A stretch of DNA of 64,000 bases. Origin: Anastatus disparis (lineage: Eukaryota > Arthropoda > Insecta > Hymenoptera > Eupelmidae). Both the position numbers and the translations under genes were made by a program. Numbering within the stretch: position 1 is the first letter of the stretch; the number at the start of each line of letters is the position of its first letter. The stretch is taken from the NCBI GenBank assembly GCA_017163975.1, contig JAFFSR010000251.1:6200001-6264000 (forward strand), read 5' to 3'. A model generated the notes under the pieces. That model did not search any database, was not told where the DNA came from, and saw only the letters and a list, made by a program, of their open reading frames with translations. Positions 45,301-55,880 of the stretch are shown here, one piece after another.

Positions 45301-46528
45301 ACATTTTGTACAGAATTTTGATATGGAATTTCATTTAAATAATTAGGTGCATAAGTATTTTGTCTATAATTCTCTTTGATTGGTATCTCTTCACAAATCC
45401 CATTTTGATGTCCATTTTTTTTATTTATATGATGACCAAGTTGTTGCTGAGTTGTATTAGTAGCTGCATCTCGAACAGGAGAAAAAACTCTGAAAGGTTG
45501 AGCTAATACTGTTTCATTGGATTCTGGTGAATCTGGATAATCTACAACATCTCCTATAATTAAAATGAACTTGGTTAAATTAATTTACATAAGATTAAAT
45601 TTGAATAGAATAAATAATAATAAAACTTACGTCCTCCACTCCAAACAGGAGATAAAGCCTCTGTTCGGTAAATGGATTCTGGAGGTTGCTGATATTTGTA
45701 ACGCATTTGTAGATTTTTATTAGTCTTCACGTCTTTTGGAGGTGATTTCAAATTTGCTGTAGAATCTAGAAAAAAAAATAATATATAAACATATTATCGT
45801 TTTTTAAATATATTTTTTTTATCATTTTTTTGTTAAGCAATTATAATATTAGTATTAAAATATTTAAATTTAACTCATGAATTGAATTGATGAATAATAA
45901 ATCAGGAATTTCAAAGTATAATTATAAGAAGTAATATTGAAACAATGTATAACTATTTTATAAGTGTTATTATATTACACAATACATTATAATTCATTTT
46001 ATAAAATATCAAATATTTTATAAATTTATTAATCTAGTTTATATTTAATTGAAAATCAATATTTTATAAATTTTTAAACTAAACAATTCTTTTTGTTAAA
46101 TTTTAAAATCATTTAAACAAATGACTGTTTAGTTATTCTTGTAAATATTTTTCTTAGCTAAAAAAAATAATTTTTAAATGTGAAATACACAGACCAACAG
46201 TATCAATGCCATTATTATTATAATTCTCTTGTCTCTTGATTTTTAAAACTTTATCAATGGAATCATAATATTGTTCTACATCAGCACGAGTACCAGCTCT
46301 CTTTGCTTCTCGATAACATACTAATACTTGTTTCATTCGTGATCTACACTGTTTGCCATTAACATTATATCCTTTTTTGTTCATATACTTTGCTATACTT
46401 TCCCATATTAACTGTGGCTTTGCAGCATATTCTAGTTGTTTTTGTACCTGCTTGTCGGTCCAGACTGAAACCAATAATGTGGTACTTTCGGGTGTCCACT
46501 TGTACTTATTTTCTCCTGAATCACTCAT
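41664..46528 (-). CDS. Myb/SANT-like (trihelix) N-terminal domain protein, Gln/Asn-rich, unknown function
   Basis: Seven coding exons join in consistent phase: 46195-46528, 45631-45765, 44622-45553, 43942-44388, 43229-43610, 42663-42944 and 41664-42337, giving 1061 residues. Residues about 10-95 form a Myb/SANT-like DNA-binding fold with spaced Trp11, Trp23 and Trp42 and a CRSRMKQVL segment typical of trihelix-type domains. The middle is Asn/Gln-rich, exon 4 has a run of Pro, and the last third holds charged, helix-prone segments (FEELQQLYIQKQFQL) and an acidic Ser/Asp patch (RDSDSDNDEEFLD). A nuclear DNA-binding or adaptor role is inferred from the domain only; I do not recognise an orthologue. 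An upstream non-coding exon probably begins at 46645 (donor on minus strand at 46643-46644) and splices to 46543. Confidence 0.87.
42663..42944 (-). CDS. SANT gene coding exon 6
   Basis: Acceptor TTTGCAG; residues about 744-837 with RQLNAHDRVIGEP and IQQLAQLVMNSARW. Donor GTAAAA after ACTG. Phase 1 in and out. Confidence 0.85.
43229..43610 (-). CDS. SANT gene coding exon 5
   Basis: Starts NNDVRTQSSAERRITKEF and contains long charged helices (ERHIQEEVENARRK, AEIIENARLNWLRRQREN). Phase 0 in, phase 1 out at GTAATA. Confidence 0.85.
43942..44388 (-). CDS. SANT gene coding exon 4 (helical then Pro-rich)
   Basis: Opens ILAAQNEMVTRVLDLDRD, a likely coiled coil, then a Pro-rich stretch with PPPPPEP. 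149 codons, phase 0 on both sides, donor GTAAGT. Confidence 0.87.
44622..45553 (-). CDS. SANT gene coding exon 3 (Gln/Asn-rich)
   Basis: The largest exon, 932 nt, residues about 157-467. It is dominated by Asn and Gln (for example QQNQALNQNLIQNQ) and likely disordered, with one basic segment (FRKKKAEKLERLM) near its end. Acceptor TTATAG, donor GTAATT. Confidence 0.87.
45631..45765 (-). CDS. SANT gene coding exon 2
   Basis: Between acceptor TTTCTAG and donor GTAAGT; residues about 112-156 including RYKYQQPPESIYR. Phase 1 in and out. Confidence 0.85.
46195..46528 (-). CDS. SANT gene coding exon 1 (DNA-binding domain)
   Basis: ATG at 46526-46528 opens MSDSGENKYKW. A minus-strand acceptor (CTCTTTTTAG) sits 15 nt upstream at 46544, so the exon carries a little 5' UTR to 46543. 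It ends in phase 1 at GTCTGT. It encodes residues 1-111, the whole SANT-like domain. Confidence 0.88.
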
Positions 46529-46644
46529 GCTTCAAAAAATTTTCTAAAAAGAGAGATTAAAAATCCAGATAATAAAAAAGAATTGAATTACACGTATAGA
46601 AAATTTTATTCTGGAAAACATATTGTATTGAATAGAAAACTTAC

Positions 46645-46960
46645 CAAAGCAGTGAATAGAAAAGAAAAAAAAGATTTTATAAAAAATCTATTGGACATTT
46701 AATCCCCTCTTTATTCTTGTAAAACGTGCATGATCTACAACAGCTAAGATGCTACTCATTTCAAACGGTTGCGAGAGACACGACGGTTATTTGAAATCCT
46801 TACGCCTCGGCCTCGTGTGATGTTTTGAAAGAGGAGAGAGAAAAAACTTACGGGGGTGGGGAAAAAGCTTTACCTCCCCTCCGGATGCAGACTACTGACT
46901 TGTGATTGTATGAGTAGAGATGGAGATGCTGCGCGCATAAAACGGCCAACGCTTTAAAAT
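46645..46960 (-). promoter_or_regulatory. Putative 5' UTR exon and promoter of the SANT gene
   Basis: A minus-strand donor (GTAAGT, at 46644 reading left) ends a non-coding exon. Beyond it, 46740-46960 is clearly GC-richer than its surroundings, with CCTCGGCCTCG and GGGGGTGGGG, as expected near a start site. The exact start is not visible. Confidence 0.45.
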
Positions 46961-49784
46961 CTTCTTAACCAATAGAAAGATTCCATGAGACCGGAGCTAC
47001 AGGTTTTTAACTTAGTATGCGTAGTTATATATGTTTGGAGCAACAAGTGGGAAGCTGTTATATGAGTTTCTGTACTCCCTCCATATAATACGCCGTATAT
47101 ATTATATATGTAAAAAAAAAGAAGTTTTGAGTTTCTTGTTTCTTATTTCAACAGAAAAACGTGCTTATACAAGCGACATTTACTGCGAAAAAAATGCACT
47201 CCAACTTTCTTTTTAAGACGATGACTGTTGCAAATCCATGCATATAATGATGTTAGCCTTTGATTAAAGTTGCTTTGATTTTTTTTAAAGACAACGTTTG
47301 CGACATGTCTCAGGCGACTTTAATTTTCTACCTTCTCGCATGATGATGATGACAGTACGTGAATAATTTAGAGCCGTATTCTGAAACATTAATTTCTTAA
47401 ATTCCTTACTTTTATGTCAATTTATTTCTTCGTACGTTTTATAATTATTTGAATATTATCAAATTTAATTGTGTTTTCCGCAATGATTGTTAATTTAAAA
47501 ATATATAAAGCACTCCGTGTAGCGATCGTGCCTAAAAATTATAAGAGAAAAAATTAAGTTATTCAGAATAAATTTATAACAATTATCATTTTTTATTTTA
47601 ATAAAAAAAAATATTCACGCATTAATTAATTAATAGAAAAATTAAGATTAAAAAAATAAAAAGAGAGAAATTTTGTTAGAAATAAATTTTTTTCACTTTA
47701 TTTGTACTATTTAAATGAAAGTATTGGTTCTGATAATCGCGTAATCAGTTCCGAGACTTTTAAATAAGATTATACGTTTTAATCTGAGAAATGAAATTAA
47801 TATATTTACAAAGAATCGCAATATAATAAAGATTGAATGAAAAACGGTTGTTCTTTTATCGCAGTTAATTTACGTTTATTATTGTCACTATTTTTAAATT
47901 ATGCGCAAAGTAATTATAAAACCCATTTACGACCCAAGACCTTATCAATCAATCAAATACTCTGCGTATTAATCATTAATGTATACATTCAAAAAAAAAA
48001 TAAACAAATTATAATCTGATAGCTCTTTTAAAAATAGTATACATTATATTGTATGTATACAAAATAAAAATAATGAAAATAAAAAATAAAAATTTTTACC
48101 GTTTTATTTAGCTCAGGATCACGAAAAATTCAATATTACAATGCGAACGATTTCAGGAGACTTAAAGGACTGCCTTTGTTTTCATTATTGCGTAGAATGG
48201 TACAGAAGGGCAAAACCCGAACTGAGACAGCAAAGTCAAAATAAAAAAATTCCTCGGGCATTTTCGTTCATGCTCGTGCAAAAGGAACGTGAAAAAATGT
48301 GAACTTGAACCTTTTAACTGCATACTTATCTGAGTATTGGTTGACCAGCATTTAATAATATGTATTTTAAAACATCAAATTTTCTTGCTAACTTCAAATG
48401 GAAATTATTTTGAAAATTCATAATTAATATTCCTTAAATATGATTGATAAATATACCGAAAATATAAATTTAATTTGCAAATGAATTAATAAATCATATT
48501 TAATTAAGTTGATACAAATTACCGTCATTACAATTCTCTAAATTTTTTAATCTTATTTAGAAGTTTTTATCAATATTTTAATGTATTATTTTACTTTAGC
48601 AATTCAAGGTCACTGCGCACGTAAAAAATATTTACCATAATTTTAAAATAAAATTAAAATATCCGGGAAACTATGTAATTAATTACTTTTAATCATATAC
48701 ATTTATAAATTTCATTAATATTTAAGTAATATTCTAACATTTTTTAATGTTAATTTCATTAAACAAATATAATATTTAATACATTTGAAATTATTTTTTT
48801 CTATAGATTTATTGATCAATCAAACTTTGTATTTTGAGCCCTCATATGAAAAAATCATTCTTTTATCAAAATTTTTTATACTGTTCAATGAACATACGTA
48901 TCTATATATTGCTTATCAATTTTCACATAAATTATGTACTACATTTTTGTGATAAATGAGTTAAAGATTATGAAAATTCTAAAGCTGAAACATTTTTATT
49001 ACCGTTTTCTATTCGAAAGTTAATAATGTTTTGTTCAATTGTTATTCTTTTGTCATACTTACGTTAATCATTATTCGTCATTCTTTTTAATTGAAAATTG
49101 CATTATTCAGAATGACGATGACTCTATTGCTTATAGACAACATAGATTACATTCACGACGCGTATGCACATCACATCTTGTAGAAAATGATTTTCTACAT
49201 CTCGCTGTAACTCAAGATATACACTGGCTCTACCGATTGAGTTGAATGATTGCGCAAAACCAAACAATTCATGGACGCGCGTCACCACCTCGAGTGGATC
49301 TCGAGAGGTCCTCGAGCCTTAAGTTTATTTTTTTTTTATTTTTTTTTTATTTTTTATGCAAAGCTCAATGATAATTAGTTTTTAGAATAGATAATGCTAA
49401 TATACCAGTGCTAATCCGGTAGTGTTATGTAAAGAATTCGTCGTCTGTATGTGAAATTAAAGTGCCTTCTAGTTGCTCAAACATAACCTGCATGAATGTC
49501 AAGATTTATATAGTTACTATATAATAAATTTTCATTTTTGGAGCAACGCCAATTTATTTGCATATTTTTTAATGGAATGCATAATAATATATATATATTA
49601 TTTTATTAGCATCATAAGGATACATATTTTTTGTAGATTTTTTAAAAGTTTTAGAAGCTTGCCTTTTGTTGATATATATTGTAACAAGTACAAAATATAA
49701 AAAGGCTGATGCATCATAATGTTTTATCTTATATGTAATTTCAATTACATATATGTACAAATTGTTAAGTGACTCATTTTATAG
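46961..49784. other. Intergenic or 5' regulatory spacer
   Basis: No family-level coding signal. One GC-richer open stretch at about 48112-48301 (+) encodes 50-60 residues without recognisable motifs. 49245-49320 is also GC-richer. The transcription start of the CUPID gene should lie here but cannot be placed. Confidence 0.45.
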
Positions 49785-49838
49785 TAGACGTATCAAAAGA
49801 ACAGACAGAGGAATTGACACATCACTCTAAGAATATGG
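49785..49838 (+). CDS. CUPID gene first coding exon (4 coding nt)
   Basis: Acceptor TTTTATAG ends at 49784; ATGG precedes donor GTAATT. ATG at 49835 joined to 50081 reads MVMAGTEG. The frame is open back through the exon to the acceptor (16 codons, SKEQTEELTHHSKN), so the true start may be earlier. Confidence 0.65.
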
Positions 49839-52800
49839 GTAATTATCTTATTTAAATGTTTACTTTTATTATTTTCATTCAAAAATATATTTTATTCAAA
49901 TTTCAAATAATATTTTAAGTAAAAATAAGTCTATTTTTAAATGAAAAGTTATTCTTATAAAATAAAATTTATAATTACTTTTTTATGTATAATTAATTGT
50001 TTATCATTTATAGCACTAAACATTTCACTTTTGTTTCTTTTATAATATTATTAATAAAAAATTATTATCATTGCTTACAGTGATGGCAGGTACAGAGGGC
50101 GTGTCTGGGCCAGCAACGGACGAGTCTCTGTCTAGCAGGCTACAGTGGCTACGTCAACGTAGAGAGGCTCTAGAAGACAAGCTTGCACAAAAGAATAATG
50201 AATTAAAAGGTCTTTGTATAGAAGAAGCAGAATTAACTGGTGTCTTACCTCCTGAAATTCCTCTGGAACCTGGAGAAAGTCCACCTAATTTTAGAAAAAG
50301 AGTTGGGACTAATTATAATTATCCTCAAAATTTGATAAATAAATTAAAAACCAATGGAGCTGTACGATTCTTTAAATTTATTTATAATCAATTTTTTTAA
50401 TATGTTCTTTTTATTATATTATTAATTTTATTTCACAGGAGGAATCTGCCTTAGAATTAGAACGCCAGGTGCAAATTAATATAGCAGAAAAAGCACTAGC
50501 TGTTTTAAATGATGGAACTGAAAGTAAAGCAGTAAGACGTAAACATAGATCAATTTATCAACAAAGTCAAAAAAGACTGCAAGAGCTCAATGCGCAGCTT
50601 AATTTTATTAGACAAAGTCATGGTGGTGCACCAAGACTTGCACAAACAGCACATATTCCACTCCATAGTTCACAACCACATTTACAAATGACTACAAAGC
50701 ACAGAACGAAGAAACCGCGACCACCCTTAGATGTTTCAGGTAATAACAATTTTATAATTATTATGCATAAATTATTTATAAAACAATACTATTACAGTCT
50801 ATAAAAATGAAAAAATTCGATTAAATTTTAATGATAGGTAAAGACTTGAGTCCAAAAGTGGAATCTCGTGGATTTGTTCAAGACGGTGGTATAAGGCTGA
50901 GTCCTCTTGGACCTGAGCACAATTATAATACCTATCCTGCTTACGATTTTCAAGATCTTAATTATCCACAGCCAGATTCCAGTGCAGGATCAAATCAACA
51001 TCGTGCCACATACCATGCAGCAAATAGCCCTGTAGATCAAAGACGCAGCAGCAATTTAAAACAATATTCTGAACACGATTATAATGTTAATAACAATGTA
51101 TATGTAGCGCCAGATCAATTTCGTGGTCGAGCTTATTCCCAAGGCGGTAATAGTGGGAGTAGTAGTGTTAGTCCACATCATTTTCATGATAGAGTTTATC
51201 GACCTGTGCCGAATACGTACACAGAAGAAGAAAGACAGATGCATTATAGACAGATTAAATTAAAAAAACAACAGCAACAACAAGAAAACGAAGATATAAC
51301 GCGAAATAGACAATATCCAGATCTAAGGTATCTCGATAATGAAATTCATCGCAGATCTGCGCAAATTTCTTATCACGAGACTGATTATAATCCTCCTCGT
51401 TATGACGCTCAACATCTCGATTATTATAATCATGGTATGATTTTTCATATTTTATATGATGTTGTGCACATTAAAATATCATAATAAGTGTAAAATAGCA
51501 TAATGAAATTAGTAAATATTTCTTTTATCTTAATACGTGATGTTATGTTTTTATAATTAATAATACATGAAATAATTTTTTAATCTCAAGAATTCTAAAG
51601 AAATATTTTTTAATCTTATTATTCAATTTTTCCACACAAACCTTTTCGAAAAAATTGTAATTCTGAATTAGAAAATATAATTATCAAAATTTATATTATA
51701 TAAATATTAGGTAAATCACAACCGCCGCCAATCTTGCGACAAAGGGATAGCGTAGATAATGTAATAGTTACTCCAGAACATAAAACCAATAGTAAACCAG
51801 CGGTCGATGCATACGTACCACCGGGATATTGGATGCGTCTTGACGATGAAATAGTCTGGTGTACTGATGAACAAATAGCTGAGAGATTTGGTAGTCTTGA
51901 CCGCCGAAAGCAAAATATTGTTCATCATCCATCCAATATTGAAGCACAATCGAGATATCATACAGTTGCCATCGGCAAAAACACAATGATACCACATTCA
52001 AGGCCGTATCCGTTACAGGTACTTAGCATCAAATTATTTTTAACATAAAGGTAATCTTTCAGATGATTTTGATTCATAATTATTTTAAGTTAAGGTGGCT
52101 CAAGCGATTTTTTCTAAAAAAGTGAAACTATCAAAAATTTGTATTAAAATATTCTTTATATCGTAATATTTCGATATTTATTTTGAAAAATAGAGGTTGA
52201 CGAACTATTTTTAAAGAAAAAGATGTTTTAATAATTGTAAATAATACATGTGCTCTTATGGGACTGAATCATAAATTAGGTTTTACGGTAATATAAAAAA
52301 GTACAAGTTAAAATAAAAATTATACACTTATAGTTTGTTTCACGGAGATCATTTTTCAAGAAGAAAAAAAGGACTTGACGAAGAAATACAAGAGAAAATA
52401 AATCTAAAAGAATGCGAAATAGAATTTGCTACACATAATGGCAGCTTCTGCGCATGCGCGTCAGATACAGACGCCATACGTAAAGCTAACGTGCGTTCAG
52501 AGTGCTCAAAACCAACAAAACAGCAGGGACGTACCATAGTAAAACTTGTAATGAGAAACAAAACAAAAAATTTTCTTTCTTTTTTATTACTTTTGATTAC
52601 TTAAAATTGTTTTCTTATCATAAGGAATAATCAATAATACTATTTAATTAGTTATAATAGCTTTATCAATAAAAACATTTTGATGTCGCAGACAGGGCCC
52701 CGCTTGATACGGCACCAAGCGCTTGAGCCACCTTAAATTATCAAAGATCTATACTTGCCGTTACAGCATATATCTATTTGTAAATAGATATTTAAAATTT

Positions 52801-53895
52801 TTTACTTTTTAGTTTATCATAAATCAAATTTTTTCAAATAATCAAATAATAAAAAAAATTGTGTTAATTTTTATAAAATAAAAGATAATTTTTTTTTTAA
52901 TTCAATTTTTAGCCATCAGTTCACAGTCCAGACAATGCAAGCAAACCATTAAATAATCGCATGCTGTTACGGACACAGTCTCTCGGAAGTGTAGAAAGTT
53001 GGCAGCCAGCAACTTCATCACATGATGGTTCTTCGATTGAAGGCCGTGAATCTGTTGATGGTAGTTCCCGTGGTGGTATAAAACCTCTTCCACCTAAAGA
53101 AAAAGAATGGTACGAAACATCACTTGATTCAAGTGCGTCTACACCATCTAATCCTCAGTCGCATCAACAACAACGGGCTGTTAGACGAGCATCTCAACAC
53201 AATCCGATAATTGGACCGCCGGCCAAAGAACGCATGCCTGTCCGAAGTAATTCTATACCATCTAATAGAAGAGTAAGAGAACATCAACAGCAACAAATAG
53301 AGGAGCAACAACGACCAGTTGAAAGACCGCCAATTTCACAGAGTCGATACATAGAAAATCGTGTATTAGAAATACCCGCTGAATCAAACCCGTCATCTGG
53401 TAAGCTGATTTAATTATTTTTTTTATAATCTTTTTATAATTTTTTATATTTAAAAAAATATTAAAACTGATCATAATAAAATATAATTTTTAAGATAGAA
53501 AAGGTGAAACTAAATATAAATAAAAAGCAATAAAGTCTTAATTTTGTAACATACAAACCTTTATTTTTAATTTAAAAAAATTGTTTCTAGGATCTCAAGA
53601 AAATGGCAATGAAACTATGATCCCACTGAGTTCGCCAACTAATCACACAGTCGTTCAGCCTGGCAAGTACCAACCGTATCGGGAGGTCACGAAGCCTTTC
53701 GAAATGTCAGACTTTTATAAATACTCGACGAAATACCGTAAAAGGCAGGAAGCGAATGCTACAAATGAGCACCAACAATCACAGACTTCTGCTAACTTAA
53801 ATACTCAAAACGATCAAAACCAGCCTATTAACCCAATGCAAAGAATTCATCAACCGGTGCAACGAAATACTTGTCCTTCTTATCCACTAAGATAA
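49835..53895 (+). CDS. CUPID (DUF3338) cytohesin adaptor, FRMD4/INAVA/CCDC120/Stepping stone family
   Basis: Seven coding exons join in consistent phase: 49835-49838, 50081-50361, 50439-50739, 50838-51434, 51711-52018, 52913-53399 and 53591-53895, giving 760 residues. The CUPID region is at the N-terminus: SSRLQWLRQRREALEDKLAQ, LCIEEAELTGVLPPEIPLEP, then ALELERQVQINIAEKAL and RLQELNAQLNFIRQS. In vertebrate relatives this domain binds cytohesins (Arf GEFs) at junctions, and Drosophila Stepping stone does so in the embryo. A second conserved patch, YVPPGYWMRLDDEIVWC, is around residues 420-440. The rest is Ser/Gln-rich and likely disordered. No FERM domain is present in the window, so it appears to be the short form, unless exons lie far upstream. 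Confidence 0.9.
50081..50361 (+). CDS. CUPID gene exon 2
   Basis: Acceptor TGCTTACAG; codes the first half of the CUPID domain and ends NKLKTNGA before a GTACGA donor in phase 0. Met at 50083 is an alternative start. Confidence 0.92.
50439..50739 (+). CDS. CUPID gene exon 3
   Basis: Acceptor TTTCACAG; starts EESALELERQVQ and completes the CUPID coiled coils, then a basic Pro segment (KHRTKKPRPPLDVS). Donor GTAATA, phase 1. Confidence 0.92.
50838..51434 (+). CDS. CUPID gene exon 4
   Basis: Acceptor AATGATAG; residues about 196-394, Ser/Tyr/Gln-rich and low-complexity with a KLKKQQQQQEN run. Donor GTATGA, phase 1 on both sides. Confidence 0.9.
51711..52018 (+). CDS. CUPID gene exon 5
   Basis: Acceptor AATATTAG; holds YVPPGYWMRLDDEIVWC and DEQIAERFGSLDRRKQ, the best conserved patch outside the CUPID domain. 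Donor GTACTT, phase 0. Confidence 0.92.
52093..52734. mobile_element. TIR element in a CUPID gene intron, TA flanked
   Basis: AGGTGGCTCAAGCG at the left is exactly inverted at the right (CGCTTGAGCCACCT), each next to TA, as for Tc1/mariner-type insertions. An open frame at 52335-52604 inside lacks transposase motifs, so it is a non-autonomous copy. Confidence 0.75.
52913..53399 (+). CDS. CUPID gene exon 6
   Basis: Acceptor AATTTTTAG; begins PSVHSPDNASKPL, then MLLRTQSLGSVESW and several Arg-Ser segments (AVRRASQ, PVRSNS) that look like 14-3-3 or kinase sites. Donor GTAAGC, phase 1. Confidence 0.92.
53591..53895 (+). CDS. CUPID gene exon 7 (C-terminus)
   Basis: Acceptor TGTTTCTAG; 101 codons plus TAA. 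Contains KPFEMSDFYKYSTKYRKRQ and a Gln/Asn-rich end, NTCPSYPLR. Confidence 0.92.
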
Positions 53896-55733
53896 TAGTT
53901 TTTTTCTTAATAAAATAGTTAATAATTTTTAATAGAATATGACTTGATTATTTTTTAAAAAATTTTTGCTTCATTATAAATTTTTTTTTTAAATTAAATA
54001 AAATAAAAATTTAATGACGTTGAAACATTTATTTAAACAAAGAAAAATTTTAAATTAGTTTAATTTATTTCCAACATCAAGCCTAAACGAAAAAAATTTA
54101 CTTTATAAAGAAAGACAAAATGATGTAAAAGGAAACAATTACTTTTATTGTTTTATTATAAAGTCATATTCTATTGAAATAAAATGAACAATTCACTCAT
54201 TTAAAATAAGATTAATTTTACATTTACGATTATTTTCGTTTTTTTAACTAACACATCACTGCCACACTTATAGATAGTATTAGAGAATCGACTGAATGAA
54301 AAAAGTGGCCTTAACTTTTAACGATATATTCATAGAATATTTTGCGGTGATTTTAAGATTTTAAGTACCTTAATAGGATATAATATATATTGTATATGTA
54401 TAAAATGTAACGGCACCGTTAAGAGCCAAAGATTCGTCAAGCAATGTGTATGCAATGTTAAAATTTTTTTTTTTTGATATTTATTTGATCTCTAAAAATA
54501 ACTTCTGAGAAGAGAGCTACTACAGTTAAGATGTACTGTTACTTAACAATAGGGCTCAATGTATTCTTTTTTTATACTGGCAATTTGTATTTTTTAGTGC
54601 CTTGTAATAAGTTAAAAATCCAAGAATGCGCAATTTGTTCTTTTTTATCGAAAGCGCCGAAGAGTATTATATGATAAAAATTTTTCATGGTTCGTGGAGC
54701 ATACGAACTACTTTATTACTTCCAATAACAAAAATATATTATCGTAAGAAACGAATTTGAAGCCAATCATCAATGTTTTCCTGGTCCATTGAGCTTGGCT
54801 AAATGTACAAATTAACATCTAAGATACGCAGACAATCTGTGCTATGCACAGTCCAGGTAATGTAAATTCTAAAGATTACGTTTTATTCTGGAAATGTGCT
54901 AGGTTCGCAGTTTATTCATACCGAAAGACACGTTCACAAAACGCGTTCACTATAACAGCGAGCAAGAATATATCGTTGATTTTTCAGTTTATATTTTATT
55001 ATTTTTCTGTTTACGATATTTAGCCTAAAAAAGTCAGCGGACGAAGAAAGCTAAGACTCGCTAGAAAAACACCTGTGTGAACGAACGAGCGAACCTCTTT
55101 CACTTTTTTCCCGAATCGTTATTTTTATTTAAACGAGAACTTGATGCCAGCCTGATACTTTTTTAAGAAACATAACGTCAATAGGTATTTGTTTGTCTTT
55201 GAAATAATTAACAATAAAGTTTAAATCAGCCGTGGCCAGAATTTTTCAAAAAATAATAAGAGTATAACGACTCTATGAGATTAATAACAGTACAACATTA
55301 TATCAACGTCAACGATAATTACTTTAAAAACAGATAAAGTATCAGACTCGCACCAATAAAGTTCATTGAACGAAGATTCAAATCTTCTCAGAGAACGTAA
55401 TTTCTTTTTTTTTCTTTTGCAATCTTTCATATTTTAGTCTTGAACAAGCGCCCCTCATAAGCGTGTCGTGCTATCAAATTGTACCAATTGAAATAGATCC
55501 AGCCTTGCATTATAGTAGCTTGAGTTTTCTTAAAATACTCCAAAAAAGCCTAAAGTTCAACGTATAAGGTTTATGCGACAGCAGGCGGTGATCTTGATAT
55601 TTTAGTTTCATTTTTTATATTTATTTTTTTCGTATATCGGAGGTCCTCTCATTTCGCTATCCAGTCACTTAGACAAGACAAAGGCTACGCAGAATTTGCT
55701 GGCAATGCATCTTGATGTGCAAAAGGTGAGAGA
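53896..55733. other. 3' UTRs of two convergent genes
   Basis: Between two stop codons facing each other. No open frame of note. AT-rich with AATAAA on + near 53909 and several minus-strand equivalents, as expected for two 3' UTRs of unclear length. Confidence 0.55.
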
Positions 55734-55880
55734 CTAGTCATAGTAAAGATCATATTCTACATCAGACCATTCAGATTCATCAGAATCTGAGGCAGTAATG
55801 TTGACAAAGTCGTTCAAATCATCTAAGTTATACATCCAAAAGTTATCCCTGTCATCCATGAAATCCCAGAGTAACAGTTG
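55734..55880 (-). CDS. Mkrn1: Makorin exon 6 (C-terminus)
   Basis: Acceptor TTTTTGTAG; QLLLWDFMDDRDNFW to LYYD and TAG. Acidic end as in other makorins. Confidence 0.93.
   Translation of the reverse strand, partial: QLLLWDFMDDRDNFWMYNLDDLNDFVNITASDSDESEWSDVEYDLYYD

Noticed and set aside
52335..52604. 89-residue open frame inside the TIR element
   Set aside because: No transposase motif, and the host element is too short; likely incidental.
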